From contig NZ_CP109104.1 in assembly GCF_035917675.1 (NCBI RefSeq), positions 372,001 to 436,000 of the forward strand: a stretch of DNA of 64,000 nucleotides. The letters are read 5' to 3'. The position numbers and the translations under genes were made by a program. Below, piece after piece: positions 50,561-59,493 of this stretch. Under the pieces are notes generated by a model that was not told the origin of the DNA, made no database searches, and saw nothing but the letters and a program-made list of their open reading frames with translations. Position 1 is the first letter of the stretch. Every line of letters begins with the position of its first letter. Source of the stretch: Streptomyces sp. NBC_01775. Lineage in GTDB: Bacteria; Actinomycetota; Actinomycetes; Streptomycetales; Streptomycetaceae.

Positions 50561-52376
50561 GGGGCGGGGCGCGGAGCAGGCGCGGCGCCCCCGCGGGTTC
50601 GGCGTGCCCGCGCCCGAGTACGACCCCTCCGCCCCGGAGGACGTCACCACCCTCCCGGTGGGCTCCCCCGCCACGGTCCGCTCCTATGCGAGAGAGCTGC
50701 TGCGGCGGCACCGCCGTACGTTCGTGCTGCTGGTCCTCGTGAACAGTGTCGCGGTCATCGCTTCGATGGCGGGGCCACTGCTGCTGGGCGGGCTGGTCGA
50801 CGATCTGGCCGCCGGCCATCGCGATCTGGGGCTGGGGCGGGTCACGCTGGTGTTCGCCCTGGCGCTGCTCGTCCAGACGGTCTTCACCCAGCAGGTGCGG
50901 CTGCGCGGGGCGATGCTGGGCGAGGAGATGCTGGCCGACCTGCGCGAGGACTTCCTCGTACGCTCGGTCGGTCTGCCACCGGGAGTGCTGGAGCGCGCGG
51001 GCACCGGGGATCTGCTTTCCCGCATCACCACCGACATCGACCGGCTGGGCGACGCCATGCGCAAGGCGGTACCGCAGCTGGCCATCGCGGTGGTGTGGAC
51101 GGCGCTGCTGCTGGCTGCCCTCTGTATCACCGCGCCACCGCTGGCACTGACCGTGCTGATCGCGCTGCCCGTGCTGGTGCCCGGCTGCTACTGGTATTTC
51201 CGCCGCGCGGCGCACGCCTACCGCGCCGAGTCCGCCGGCTACGCGGCCGTGGCCGCCGCCCTCGCGGAGAGCGTGGACGCGGGCAGGACGGTGGAGGCGC
51301 ACCGGCTCGGCGGCCGGCGGGTGGCGCTGTCCGAGCGGAGGATCGCGGAGTGGACGGCTTGGGAGCGCAGGACGCTGTGGCTGCGCAGCGTCCTCTTCCC
51401 CACCGTCAACCTCAGCAACATGCTGATCATGGGCGGGGTGCTGGTGCTCGGCGGGATCCTCGTCCTCCACGGGTGGCTCGGCGTCGGACAGCTGACCACG
51501 GGCGCGCTGCTGGCCCAGATGCTGGTGGAGCCGGTCGGGCTCATCCTGCGCTGGTACGACGAACTCCAGGTCGCCCAGGTGTCGCTGGCCCGCCTCGTCG
51601 GCGTGCGGGAGATCGAGCCGGACGGTAGCGACAGCGCGCGCTCTCCCCAGGACAGGACGATGCAAGCTTCGAGGGTGCGGTTCGGCTACCACGAAGGCGT
51701 CGACGTGCTGCACGAAGTCACCCTGAAGGTCGCGCCGGGCTCGCGGGTGGCGCTGGTCGGTCCCTCGGGCGCGGGCAAGTCCACCCTGGGACGGCTGCTG
51801 GCCGGGATCTACGCTCCGCGGCGCGGGGAGGTCACGCTCGGCGGCTCGGAGCTGAGCGGGATGTCGGCCGAGGCGATCCGCCGCCATGTCGCACTGGTCA
51901 ACCAGGAGCACCACGTCTTCGTCGGTTCCCTGCGCGACAACCTCCTCCTGGCCCGCCAGGACGCCGGGGACGCCGAGCTGTGGGCCGCCCTGGGCGCCAT
52001 GGACGCGGACGGGTGGGCGCGGGCGCTGGGCGCCGGGCTGGACAGCGAGGTGGGCTCGGGCGGGCTCGTCGTCACCCCGGCCCAGGCCCAGCAGATCGCG
52101 CTGGCCCGGCTCGTGCTGGCCGACCCGCACACGCTCGTGCTGGACGAGGCGACCTCGCTGCTCGATCCGCGCGCCGCACGGGACTTGGAGCGTTCGCTCG
52201 CACAGGTCCTGGAAGGGCGGACGGTGGTGGCCATCGCACACCGTCTGCACACCGCACATGACGCGGACGTGATCGCCGTGGTGGAGGACGGCCGTATCAG
52301 CGAACTGGGCAGCCACGACGAGCTGGTGGCCGCCGACGGCCCGTACGCCGCCTTGTGGCGATCCTGGCACGGGTGA
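50529..52376 (+). CDS. ABC exporter subunit with degenerate signature motif
   Basis: A 615-residue partner to the preceding gene. Membrane segments cover residues about 65-340 (VLLVLVNSVAVIASMAGPLLLGGLV, LALTVLIALPVLVPGCYWYF, LIMGGVLVLGGILVLHGWLG). The ATPase keeps Walker A GPSGAGKST near 415, Q-loop LVNQEHHVFVG, Walker B LVLDEATSLLD and H-loop AHRLHTAHDAD. The signature motif is lost: the position of LSGGQ reads VTPAQAQQIALARLVL. Start ATG 50529 has AAGGAG about ten bases upstream and overlaps the previous stop, so the two are made together. In a head-to-tail dimer its Walker A would face the intact signature of the partner, giving one canonical ATP site. Substrate unknown. Confidence 0.88.
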   Translation: MSANTARHAPEGRGAEQARRPRGFGVPAPEYDPSAPEDVTTLPVGSPATVRSYARELLRRHRRTFVLLVLVNSVAVIASMAGPLLLGGLVDDLAAGHRDLGLGRVTLVFALALLVQTVFTQQVRLRGAMLGEEMLADLREDFLVRSVGLPPGVLERAGTGDLLSRITTDIDRLGDAMRKAVPQLAIAVVWTALLLAALCITAPPLALTVLIALPVLVPGCYWYFRRAAHAYRAESAGYAAVAAALAESVDAGRTVEAHRLGGRRVALSERRIAEWTAWERRTLWLRSVLFPTVNLSNMLIMGGVLVLGGILVLHGWLGVGQLTTGALLAQMLVEPVGLILRWYDELQVAQVSLARLVGVREIEPDGSDSARSPQDRTMQASRVRFGYHEGVDVLHEVTLKVAPGSRVALVGPSGAGKSTLGRLLAGIYAPRRGEVTLGGSELSGMSAEAIRRHVALVNQEHHVFVGSLRDNLLLARQDAGDAELWAALGAMDADGWARALGAGLDSEVGSGGLVVTPAQAQQIALARLVLADPHTLVLDEATSLLDPRAARDLERSLAQVLEGRTVVAIAHRLHTAHDADVIAVVEDGRISELGSHDELVAADGPYAALWRSWHG

Positions 52377-52390
52377 GGGTGCGGCCCGGC

Positions 52391-53188
52391 TCAGCCTCCT
52401 ATGAACCCCAGCGCGACCAGGCTGCCGACGCCACCGAGCAGCATGAAGGCGGGCATCAGTATGTTGCTCTCCACCCAGGCACCCGCGCGGAAGCGCATGA
52501 ACCGGGGTGTGCCCAGCGGATACCAGCGCTTGCCCGCTATCGGGATCGGCCACAGAAACGGGCAGCCGGAGACCGTGAGGGCGTCCCCGATGTTGTGCAC
52601 CATCGACCCGAGCACGATCGGCAGGCCCAGCCAGAGATATTCCTGACCGTCCCCGGTGAACAGCCAGTCCGAGCCGTTGCCCGGCTGGTCCAGCACCCCA
52701 GCCAGGATCCAGGCGCCGGCGGCACCCAGCAGCCACACCAGCACGTCGCTGGAGACCCGCGCCATCCGCCACAGCAGCCCTTCGACGGCCAGCACCATGT
52801 GGATGAACAGGATGACCAGCACAGCCCACCGGTCCCAGAAGACAGCAGCGGCCGAGAAACCCGCGCCTATGAAGACGGCCCAGGGCCAGGTGTGGGTGAG
52901 CGTGCGGTGCCCTCCTGAACGGCGTCGCTCCCCTCTGGAGCGGGTGCCGTTGTAGACGGCGGTGGACAGCACGTCGATCACCCCGCACAGCGCGTGCGAG
53001 ATCGGTCCGAAGGCCCGTGAGATGGTCGCGGACTTCTGGTCCAGGTCCGGAGCCAGAGCGGCGCCGGCGCAGATCAGCGCGCCCACGACCACCACCGGCC
53101 ACGGCATCGGATGATCCAGCGCCGCCGCCGCTGCCCCCACTCCCAGCCAGGCAGCGGCTCCCGACAGCGAGTGCGCCGGTCCCATCAT
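52391..53188 (-). CDS. Membrane-bound metal-dependent hydrolase (DUF457/YdjM type)
   Basis: A 265-residue membrane protein. The family's metal-binding signatures are in the first part: GPAHSLSGAAAWLG at the N-terminus, AALAPDLDQKSATIS near residue 45 and GGHRTLTHTWPWAVF near 93. Five or more hydrophobic segments follow, with LIFIHMVLAVEGLLW-like and PIVLGSMVHNIGDALTVSGCPFLWP stretches, the latter carrying further His and Asp candidates. YdjM-type proteins are damage-induced in E. coli; their substrate is unknown. The gene starts near 53188 and converges on the ABC pair 14 bases away. It is divergent from the helicase gene. Confidence 0.8.
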   Translation of the reverse strand: MMGPAHSLSGAAAWLGVGAAAAALDHPMPWPVVVVGALICAGAALAPDLDQKSATISRAFGPISHALCGVIDVLSTAVYNGTRSRGERRRSGGHRTLTHTWPWAVFIGAGFSAAAVFWDRWAVLVILFIHMVLAVEGLLWRMARVSSDVLVWLLGAAGAWILAGVLDQPGNGSDWLFTGDGQEYLWLGLPIVLGSMVHNIGDALTVSGCPFLWPIPIAGKRWYPLGTPRFMRFRAGAWVESNILMPAFMLLGGVGSLVALGFIGG

Positions 53189-53399
53189 GCGTATCCCCGC
53201 CCTGTCCTGTGTGTCGCGTCTGTCGCGGTTCCGCCGCCGGGCGCGTGTCTGCCGTCAGGGAACCGTCCGGTACGCGGAAGGTGCCCGGCGCACTCGTCCC
53301 GCGCTTCTCAGGTTCTGACGCCCGGTCGGCGACACAGCGTAGCGCTGAATGATCACGCGCAGACCACCGGTTCCCTGATCGGAGACCACAGAAGGCAGT
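53189..53399. promoter_or_regulatory. Divergent intergenic region before the helicase gene
   Basis: These 211 bases lie between the hydrolase and helicase starts. GC-rich short repeats occur around 53225-53260. No clear -35/-10 pair or operator was identified and no gene content is visible. Confidence 0.3.
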
Positions 53400-55928
53400 A
53401 TGGGGGGCGTGACAGCCACCCTTATCGATCAGATGCCGAGCGACGCCGATCCTGATGCCCTCTTCGAGACCTTCTCCAGTTGGGCGGAGGAGCGCGGTAT
53501 CTCTTTGTACCCCGCCCAGGAGGAGGCGCTGATCGAGGTGGTCTCGGGGGCGAACGTGATCTTGTCGACCCCGACGGGCTCGGGCAAGAGTCTGGTCGCC
53601 GCGGGGGCTCACTACACCGCGCTCGCCCAGGACAAGGTCACCTTCTACACCGCGCCGATCAAGGCGCTGGTCTCGGAGAAGTTCTTCGACCTGTGCAAGC
53701 TCTTCGGCACCGAGAACGTCGGCATGCTCACCGGTGACGCCTCGGTCAACGCGGACGCGCCCGTCATCTGCTGCACGGCCGAGGTGCTGGCTTCCATCGC
53801 GCTGCGCGACGGGGCTGACGCCGACATCGGCCAGGTCGTGATGGACGAGTTCCACTTCTACGCCGAGCCGGATCGTGGCTGGGCCTGGCAGATCCCGCTG
53901 CTGGAGCTGCCCCAGGTGCAGTTCGTTCTCATGTCGGCGACGCTGGGTGATGTCAGCCGCTTCGAGGAGGACCTGACGCGCCGCACGGGAAAGCCGACCG
54001 CCGTGGTGCGCTCCGCCACCCGCCCAGTGCCGCTCTCGTACGAATACCGCACGACGACCCTGACCGAGACGCTGACCGAACTTCTGGAGACCCATCAGGC
54101 TCCGGTCTACATCGTGCACTTCACCCAGGCGCAGGCGGTGGAGCGGGCGCAGGCCCTGATGAGTATCAACATGTCGACCCGCGCGGAGAAGGACGAGATC
54201 GCCAAGGTCATCGGCAACTTCCGCTTCACGACGAAGTTCGGCCGTAACCTGTCGCGCTACGTCAGGCACGGCATCGGCGTGCACCACGCGGGCATGCTGC
54301 CCAAATACCGGCGCCTGGTGGAGCGCCTCGCCCAGGCCGGCCTGCTGAAGGTCATCTGTGGCACCGACACTCTGGGCGTCGGGGTCAACGTCCCCATCCG
54401 CACCGTCTTGTTCACGGCTTTGTCCAAGTACGACGGCAGCCGGGTACGGACGCTGCGTGCCCGCGAGTTCCACCAGATCGCGGGGCGCGCGGGGCGCGCG
54501 GGATTCGACACCTCGGGTTTCGTCGTCGCCCAGGCGCCCGAGCACGTGGTGGAGAACGAGAAGGCGCTCGCCAAGGCCGGGGACGATCCGAAGAAGCGCC
54601 GCAAGGTCGTGCGCAAAAAGGCACCCGAGGGTTTCGTCAACTGGAGCCACCAGACCTTCGAGAAGCTGATCGCCTCCGAGCCGGAGCCGCTGAACTCCCG
54701 CTTCCGGGTCACTCACGCGATGCTGCTGTCGGTGATCGCCCGGCCCGGCAACGCGTTCGTCCAGATGCGGAAGCTGCTGGAGGACAACCACGAGGACCGC
54801 CGCTCCCAGCTGCGGCACATCCGGCGGGCCATCGCCATCTACCGCTCCCTGCTGGACGGCGGCATCGTCGAGCGGCTGGAGGAGCCGGACGCCGAGGGCC
54901 GCACCATCCGACTGACCGTGGATCTCCAGCAGAACTTCGCCCTCAACCAGCCACTGTCCACCTTCGCGCTCGCCGCCTTCGAGCTTCTGGACCCCGAATC
55001 GCCCTCCTACGCGCTGGACATGGTCTCCGTCGTGGAATCCACTCTGGATGATCCGCGTCAGATCCTGGCCGCGCAGATGAACAAGGCCAAGGGCGAGGCC
55101 GTGGCGCAGATGAAGGCCGACGGGATCGAGTACGAGGAGCGGATGGAGCGGCTGATGGACATCGGCTACCCCCAGCCGCTGGAGGAACTGCTCTTCCACG
55201 CCTACGGGCTGTACCGCAAGTCCCACCCGTGGGTCGGTGACCACCCGCTGTCGCCGAAGTCGGTCATCCGCGACATGTACGAACGGGCGATGACCTTCGG
55301 CGAGTTCGTCTCCTTCTACGAACTCGCCCGCACCGAGGGCATCGTCCTGCGCTACCTGGCCAGCGCCTACAAGGCCCTGGAGCACACCGTCCCGGACGAC
55401 CTGAAGTCGGAGGACTTCGAGGACATCATCGAGTGGCTCGGAGAGATGGTCAGGCAGGTCGACTCCAGCCTGCTGGACGAGTGGGAGCAGCTGGCCAACC
55501 CGGAGGACGAGACCGCCGAGGAGGCCCAGGAGCGCGCCGACCAGGTCAAGCCGGTCACGGCGAACCCGCGCGCCTTCCGGGTCCTGGTGCGCAACGCGAT
55601 GTTCCGCAGGGTGGAGCTGGCCGCCCTCGACAAGGTGGCGGAGCTGGGCGATCTGGACGGTGAGGCGGGCTGGGACACGGACGCCTGGGCCGAGGCAATG
55701 GACTCCTACTGGGACGAGTACGAGGACCTGGGGACGGGCCCCGACGCCCGCGGTCCGAAACTGCTGCGGATCGAGGAGGTGCCGGAGGACCGGCTGTGGC
55801 GCGTCCGGCAGACTTTCGCCGATCCTCGTGGCGATCATGACTGGGGCATCTCGGCCGAGGTCGATCTTGTCGCCTCGGACGAGGAGGGGCGCGCGGTGGT
55901 CAAGGTGACCGACGTGGGCCAGCTGTGA
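53400..55928 (+). CDS. DEAD/DEAH-box helicase, Ski2-like with DUF3516 C-terminal part
   Basis: An 842-residue superfamily 2 helicase. Motif I STPTGSGKSLVAAG near residue 60, Ia TAPIKALVSEKF, II VVMDEFHFYAEP near 147 (DEFH box) and III LMSATLGD near 178 belong to the first RecA domain. Motif IV-V region CGTDTLGVGVNVPIRTVLF and motif VI HQIAGRAGRAGFD near 360 belong to the second. The remaining half is helical and matches actinobacterial DUF3516 proteins. Likely roles are RNA unwinding or turnover. ATG 53400 is preferred; GTG 53409 is possible. The thioesterase gene follows 52 bases later on the same strand. Confidence 0.88.
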   Translation: MGGVTATLIDQMPSDADPDALFETFSSWAEERGISLYPAQEEALIEVVSGANVILSTPTGSGKSLVAAGAHYTALAQDKVTFYTAPIKALVSEKFFDLCKLFGTENVGMLTGDASVNADAPVICCTAEVLASIALRDGADADIGQVVMDEFHFYAEPDRGWAWQIPLLELPQVQFVLMSATLGDVSRFEEDLTRRTGKPTAVVRSATRPVPLSYEYRTTTLTETLTELLETHQAPVYIVHFTQAQAVERAQALMSINMSTRAEKDEIAKVIGNFRFTTKFGRNLSRYVRHGIGVHHAGMLPKYRRLVERLAQAGLLKVICGTDTLGVGVNVPIRTVLFTALSKYDGSRVRTLRAREFHQIAGRAGRAGFDTSGFVVAQAPEHVVENEKALAKAGDDPKKRRKVVRKKAPEGFVNWSHQTFEKLIASEPEPLNSRFRVTHAMLLSVIARPGNAFVQMRKLLEDNHEDRRSQLRHIRRAIAIYRSLLDGGIVERLEEPDAEGRTIRLTVDLQQNFALNQPLSTFALAAFELLDPESPSYALDMVSVVESTLDDPRQILAAQMNKAKGEAVAQMKADGIEYEERMERLMDIGYPQPLEELLFHAYGLYRKSHPWVGDHPLSPKSVIRDMYERAMTFGEFVSFYELARTEGIVLRYLASAYKALEHTVPDDLKSEDFEDIIEWLGEMVRQVDSSLLDEWEQLANPEDETAEEAQERADQVKPVTANPRAFRVLVRNAMFRRVELAALDKVAELGDLDGEAGWDTDAWAEAMDSYWDEYEDLGTGPDARGPKLLRIEEVPEDRLWRVRQTFADPRGDHDWGISAEVDLVASDEEGRAVVKVTDVGQL

Positions 55929-55980
55929 GCACGGCACCGCACGCGGGGAACGCGTCGCAAGCGAGAGAGGACCTGATGAC

Positions 55981-56895
55981 ATGACCGGGCCCAGTCCCGC
56001 CGAACGCCTTGTCGACCTGCTGAACCTGGAAGAGATCGACCTCAACATCTTCCGTGGCCACAGCCCCGAGGAATCCCTCCAGCGGGTCTTCGGCGGCCAG
56101 GTCGCGGGGCAGGCGCTCGTGGCGGCAGGCCGCACCGTTGACGACCGGCGGCCGGTGCACTCGCTCCATGCGTACTTCCTCCGCCCGGGCATCCCCGGGG
56201 TCCCCATCGTGTACCAGGTGGAGCGGGTCAGGGACGGCAGGTCTTTCACCACCCGCCGGGTCATCGCCGTCCAGCGCGGCCGGACCATCTTCAATCTGAC
56301 TGCCTCCTTCCACCATCCCGAACCTGGGTTCGAGCACCAGCTGCCGATGCCCGACGTGCCCGATCCCGAGAGCCTGCCGAAGCTCGCGGACGAGATCCGC
56401 GAGCATCTGGGCTCGCTTCCTGTGCCGTTGGAGCGCATGGCCCGCCGCCAAGCCTTCGATCTGCGCTATGTGGAGCGGCTGCGCTGGAGCCCTGCCGAGC
56501 TGAAGGGCGTCGAGCCGCGCAGCGCCGTGTGGATGCGCGCCATCGGCTCACTCGGTGAGGACCCGCTGGTGCACACCTGCGCGCTGACCTATGCCAGCGA
56601 CATGACGCTGCTGGACGCGGTGCGCCTCCCCGTCGAGCCGCTGTGGGGGCCGAGGGGCTTCGACACCGCCTCGCTGGACCACGCGATGTGGTTCCACCGG
56701 CCGTTCCGCGCCGACGAGTGGTTCCTCTACCAGCAGGAGTCACCCATCGCCACGGGTGCGCGTGGGCTGGCGCGGGGCCAGATCTACGACCGCGAGGGCA
56801 AATTGATCGTTTCGGTGATGCAGGAGGGGCTCTTCCGCCCGCACGCGCCGGACCAGCCCGCACCTCCTCAGCGGCAGCCCCAGCCTCAGCAGTAG
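55981..56895 (+). CDS. tesB: Acyl-CoA thioesterase II
   Basis: A 304-residue double-hotdog thioesterase that hydrolyses acyl-CoA to free acid and CoA. The first hotdog has SLQRVFGGQVAGQALVAAGRTV near residue 30 and VHSLHAYFLRPG near 60. The second hotdog has FDTASLDHAMWFHRPFRADEWFLYQQESPIATGARGLARGQIYDREG near 230-270, which carries the catalytic Asp in LDHAMWFH and the Gln/Thr residues. Start ATG 55981 has GAGG ten bases upstream. The C-terminal tail is Pro/Gln-rich. It probably forms a unit with the helicase gene. Confidence 0.93.
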   Translation: MTGPSPAERLVDLLNLEEIDLNIFRGHSPEESLQRVFGGQVAGQALVAAGRTVDDRRPVHSLHAYFLRPGIPGVPIVYQVERVRDGRSFTTRRVIAVQRGRTIFNLTASFHHPEPGFEHQLPMPDVPDPESLPKLADEIREHLGSLPVPLERMARRQAFDLRYVERLRWSPAELKGVEPRSAVWMRAIGSLGEDPLVHTCALTYASDMTLLDAVRLPVEPLWGPRGFDTASLDHAMWFHRPFRADEWFLYQQESPIATGARGLARGQIYDREGKLIVSVMQEGLFRPHAPDQPAPPQRQPQPQQ

Positions 56896-56978
56896 GGCCG
56901 GACACCCCGCTGACCGGCCAGCGCGCGCTCGCCCGCTCCGTCGGCCTTTTCCACGGGCGCCGCGCCCGCGTAGGCCGT

Positions 56979-57968
56979 TCACCGAGCCGGGCGCACTGCG
57001 GGCTTCTCCCTCCGCCCTCGCAGGGACCAGCGCCTTCGCTGCCCAGCCGCCGTCGGAGGCGCCGTCACCGGATGCGGAGTGCCGGGATCCGGCCGTGCGG
57101 AGCCGGGCGCGGCCTCGGGCAGCGCCGGGTCCGCGAGTGCAGGCGCGGGCGCGCCTTCGGTGACCGGCCTCTCCTCGGGTTCCGTACGCGCGTCCGCGGC
57201 GCGGGCGGTCTCCAGGTCGGCGTGGAGCATCAGCCGGAGCCAGCGAATCTCCTCCTCGCCTTCGGCCAGGCAGACTTCCTCCAGCGCGTCCCTCGTGGCC
57301 TCCGACTCGCTGCGCCCCTCCACCAGCCGCGGCCGAAGCACCGCCAGCCGCGCACGCTCACCGGGGTCGGGCACGGTCTGTGCCAGCGTGTCGTCATCCA
57401 GCACACTCGCCCGCACCGCCGCACGCTCCCACGGGCTGCCTGCCTGAGAGGCGAGCTGCCGCACCCGGCGGCTGCGCCAGCGGCCCGCCCGGTGATCGGC
57501 ACCGTGATCCAGCCCGGCCCGCAGCCCCTCGGCCAGCCGCCCTGCCAGCAGCGCCGGGTTCCGCTCGCCGAATTCCCTCAGCTCCTCGGCGAGATAGAGC
57601 CAGACGACGTTGCGATAGCGGTTGACGTAGAGCTTCACCGGGCTGAAGCAGCCTGCCCGCGCCAGACGTACGAAGCGGGAAGGACTGATGGCCAGCAGCT
57701 CCGACGCCTCCCCCGTCCCGACGACCCGCAGCCGCTCGCGCAGACTGTCGGGGAAGCCCTCTGCGCTGTGCAAACGGTCGAGCTCCTCGCGCGCCACCCT
57801 GCGGGGACCTCCCGGAGCCCCTGGCACGGTGCGGACCTCGCCCGTCTGCACCGCCAACTCCAGCTCCCTGGGCCGCAGACCCAACTCCTTCGCAGCCGCG
57901 CGCAGCCCTACGTTCGCCGTGCTCCCCACGGCGCTTCCGGCACGGTCCTGTGCGAACTCCATTCGCAT
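56979..57968 (-). CDS. DUF6397-type protein
   Basis: A 329-residue protein of a family seen mainly in Streptomyces. Its N-terminal half looks like a tandem of short helical, DNA-binding-like modules: LRAAAKELGLRPRELELAVQTGEVRTVPG near residue 18, then ELLAISPSRFVRLARAGCFSPVKLYVNRYRNVVWLYLAEELREF near 90-130. The second resembles a MerR-like excisionase helix pair. The C-terminal third is Pro/Ala-rich and basic. Start ATG 57968 has GGGGGA about nine bases upstream. The function is unknown. It lies 100 bases downstream of the roadblock gene on the same strand, so it could share a transcript with the conservon genes. Confidence 0.72.
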   Translation of the reverse strand: MRMEFAQDRAGSAVGSTANVGLRAAAKELGLRPRELELAVQTGEVRTVPGAPGGPRRVAREELDRLHSAEGFPDSLRERLRVVGTGEASELLAISPSRFVRLARAGCFSPVKLYVNRYRNVVWLYLAEELREFGERNPALLAGRLAEGLRAGLDHGADHRAGRWRSRRVRQLASQAGSPWERAAVRASVLDDDTLAQTVPDPGERARLAVLRPRLVEGRSESEATRDALEEVCLAEGEEEIRWLRLMLHADLETARAADARTEPEERPVTEGAPAPALADPALPEAAPGSARPDPGTPHPVTAPPTAAGQRRRWSLRGRREKPAVRPAR

Positions 57969-58068
57969 GTCGTCATCCCCCGCTGTCGTCCAACTACCTT
58001 GCGCAACGACGATAGCGGGCCGCCGGCCTCCCCCGCAGAGCCTGTGGATAACTTTGCAGAACCGCAGC

Positions 58069-58461
58069 TCAGGTGCCGTTCCGCACTCCAACGCCCAGGT
58101 GTTCACCGACCCGGTTCACCAACAGCGTCATCTCGTAGGCGACCTGGCCGATATCGGCTTCGGCGCCCGCGAGCACGCACAGACAGCTCCCGTCCCCCGC
58201 CGCCGTCACGAAAAGCACTCCCTCATCGAACTCGATCATGGTCTGGCGTACCCGCCCGGCTCTGAAGTGCTGTCCGGACCCCTTGGCCAAGCTATGGAGG
58301 CCGGAGGAGACCGCCGCCAGGTGTTCCGCGTCCTCGCGGTCGAGGTCGTGACTGCTGCCCGTTACGAGTCCGTCGTTGGAGAGGACCAGCGCGTGCCGGA
58401 CCGACGAGATCCGCTTCGTTAGGTCGTCCAGCAACCAGTCGAGTCCCGTGTTCAGTGCCAC
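58069..58461 (-). CDS. cvnB: Roadblock/LC7 protein, CvnB-like
   Basis: A 130-residue roadblock/LC7 domain protein of the MglB/CvnB type, which binds and regulates small GTPases. The whole chain is one domain: GLDWLLDDLTKRISSVRHALVLSNDGLVTGSS at the start, AEHLAAVSSGLHSLAKGSGQHFRAG in the middle and VLFVTAAGDGSCLCVLAGAEADIGQVAYEMTLLVNRVG at the end. It starts at ATG 58461. In a normal conservon this gene lies between the kinase (A) and DUF742 (C) genes. Here it lies after the GTPase gene, 92 bases downstream of it, so the order is C-D-B. Confidence 0.88.
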   Translation of the reverse strand: MALNTGLDWLLDDLTKRISSVRHALVLSNDGLVTGSSHDLDREDAEHLAAVSSGLHSLAKGSGQHFRAGRVRQTMIEFDEGVLFVTAAGDGSCLCVLAGAEADIGQVAYEMTLLVNRVGEHLGVGVRNGT

Positions 58462-58553
58462 CCCGCTGCCCCCTAATCCTCTGCATCTGCCGTGCCACCC
58501 TTACCCACGAGAGCACCCTGAGCAACCACTGGGCATCCTTCGGCCGGGCCTGG

Positions 58554-59135
58554 TTACACCCCTGTCGCTCCTGTCACAGACACGTCGAAGAAGGGGGACC
58601 CGGACCGCCGTCGCACGGCATGTTCGAGCAGGCGGACGAGTACCTCCTTGGCCGCGTCGCGATCACGCGCGTCACACAGCACCACGGGGGTCCCACCCCG
58701 CAGGTCCAGCGCCGCCAAGACCTCCTGGGCCGAGTGGGAGCGGTCGGTGGCACAGCAGTTGACGAGGACGACGAATGGGATACTCCGGTGCTCGAAGTAG
58801 TCGACGGCCGGGAAACACCTCTCCAGGCTGCGGGTGTCCGCGAGCACCACCGCTCCCAGCGCGCCGGCCGCCAGTTCGTCCCACAGGTACCAGAACCGTT
58901 CATGGGCGCATGCGGCGAAGAGGTACAGTGCAGGACCGTCGGCCAGCGCAACCCGTCCGAACTCCAGGACGACGGTGCGCCCTCCCGGCGCTTCGGCACG
59001 CAGAGCGTGCGGTGAGCTCAGGGCACGGATAAAGCTGGTCTTGCCCGCTCCCGGTGCACCCGCGACCAGCACTTTCAGCGCCGTTCGTCCCTCCTCGAAC
59101 CGTGTGCCCGCTCCGTCAGAGTGCCCGGATGCCAT
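58554..59135 (-). CDS. cvnD: Conservon-type GTP/ATP-binding protein, CvnD-like, diverged
   Basis: A 193-residue P-loop protein related to CvnD GTPases. The P-loop is VLVAGAPGAGKTSFIRAL near residue 22. The following core is typical of the family: VVLEFGRVALADGPALYLFAACAHERFWYLWDELAAGALGAVVLADTRSLERCFPAVDYFE. Two positions are unusual. The switch region normally has PGQ or similar before RFW, but here reads ACAHE, and the base-recognition motif reads VNCCATD instead of NxFD-like. The KTTTT-like switch I of other CvnD proteins is absent. Start ATG 59135 has GAGG six bases upstream; it overlaps the DUF742 gene by 20 bases. Nucleotide hydrolysis may be altered. Confidence 0.83.
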   Translation of the reverse strand: MASGHSDGAGTRFEEGRTALKVLVAGAPGAGKTSFIRALSSPHALRAEAPGGRTVVLEFGRVALADGPALYLFAACAHERFWYLWDELAAGALGAVVLADTRSLERCFPAVDYFEHRSIPFVVLVNCCATDRSHSAQEVLAALDLRGGTPVVLCDARDRDAAKEVLVRLLEHAVRRRSGSPFFDVSVTGATGV

Positions 59136-59493
59136 CAATGACCTCGCTCAGAACAGCTGCATCTGCCGGGCGGCTGGGCACGAACGAACCGGGTGGGCGG
59201 ACGCTCACATGGCCGCGCCGGTGCAGATCACCGAGCAGGACCCGCACCACGCCCAAGGGCAGGGCCGTAGCCGCCGCCAGCTCGGCCAGCGAAAGCGGTC
59301 CCTGCGCGCAGATGTCGAGCAGCGTCTCGTGCTGAGGGCCGAGCATCCGGTCGGCCACCCCTTTGGAGACGGCCTCTATCCCGGCCAGCAGATCCAGCTC
59401 CACGGGCTCCCCGCCCTCCTCGTCCGCGGTGTAGGGGCGAGCGACCGGACCGGCCGCCGCGTCGTACCACCGGTCCTCTCCGCGGCCCCTCAC
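59116..59493 (-). CDS. cvnC: DUF742 protein, CvnC-like
   Basis: A 125-residue DUF742 protein, the third member of Streptomyces conservons. It contains a winged-helix-like region: ETLLDICAQGPLSLAELAAATALPLGVVRVLLGDLHRRGHVSVRPP near residues 55-100, preceded by the variable VARPYTADEEGGE. The start is GTG 59493 with only a weak ribosome site. It is the first gene of the minus-strand unit, and no CvnA-type sensor kinase lies upstream in the 284 bases before the next gene. It is coupled to the GTPase gene by a 20-base overlap. Confidence 0.85.
   Translation of the reverse strand: MRGRGEDRWYDAAAGPVARPYTADEEGGEPVELDLLAGIEAVSKGVADRMLGPQHETLLDICAQGPLSLAELAAATALPLGVVRVLLGDLHRRGHVSVRPPGSFVPSRPADAAVLSEVIDGIRAL

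Noticed and set aside
50454..56438. A minus-strand open frame of nearly 2000 codons across the ABC pair, the hydrolase and the helicase genes
   Set aside because: It runs antisense to well-recognised genes, has no family motifs and is rich in Arg/Gly/Gln, as expected for a shadow frame in very GC-rich DNA. The hydrolase gene at 52391-53188 on that strand uses a different, convincing frame.
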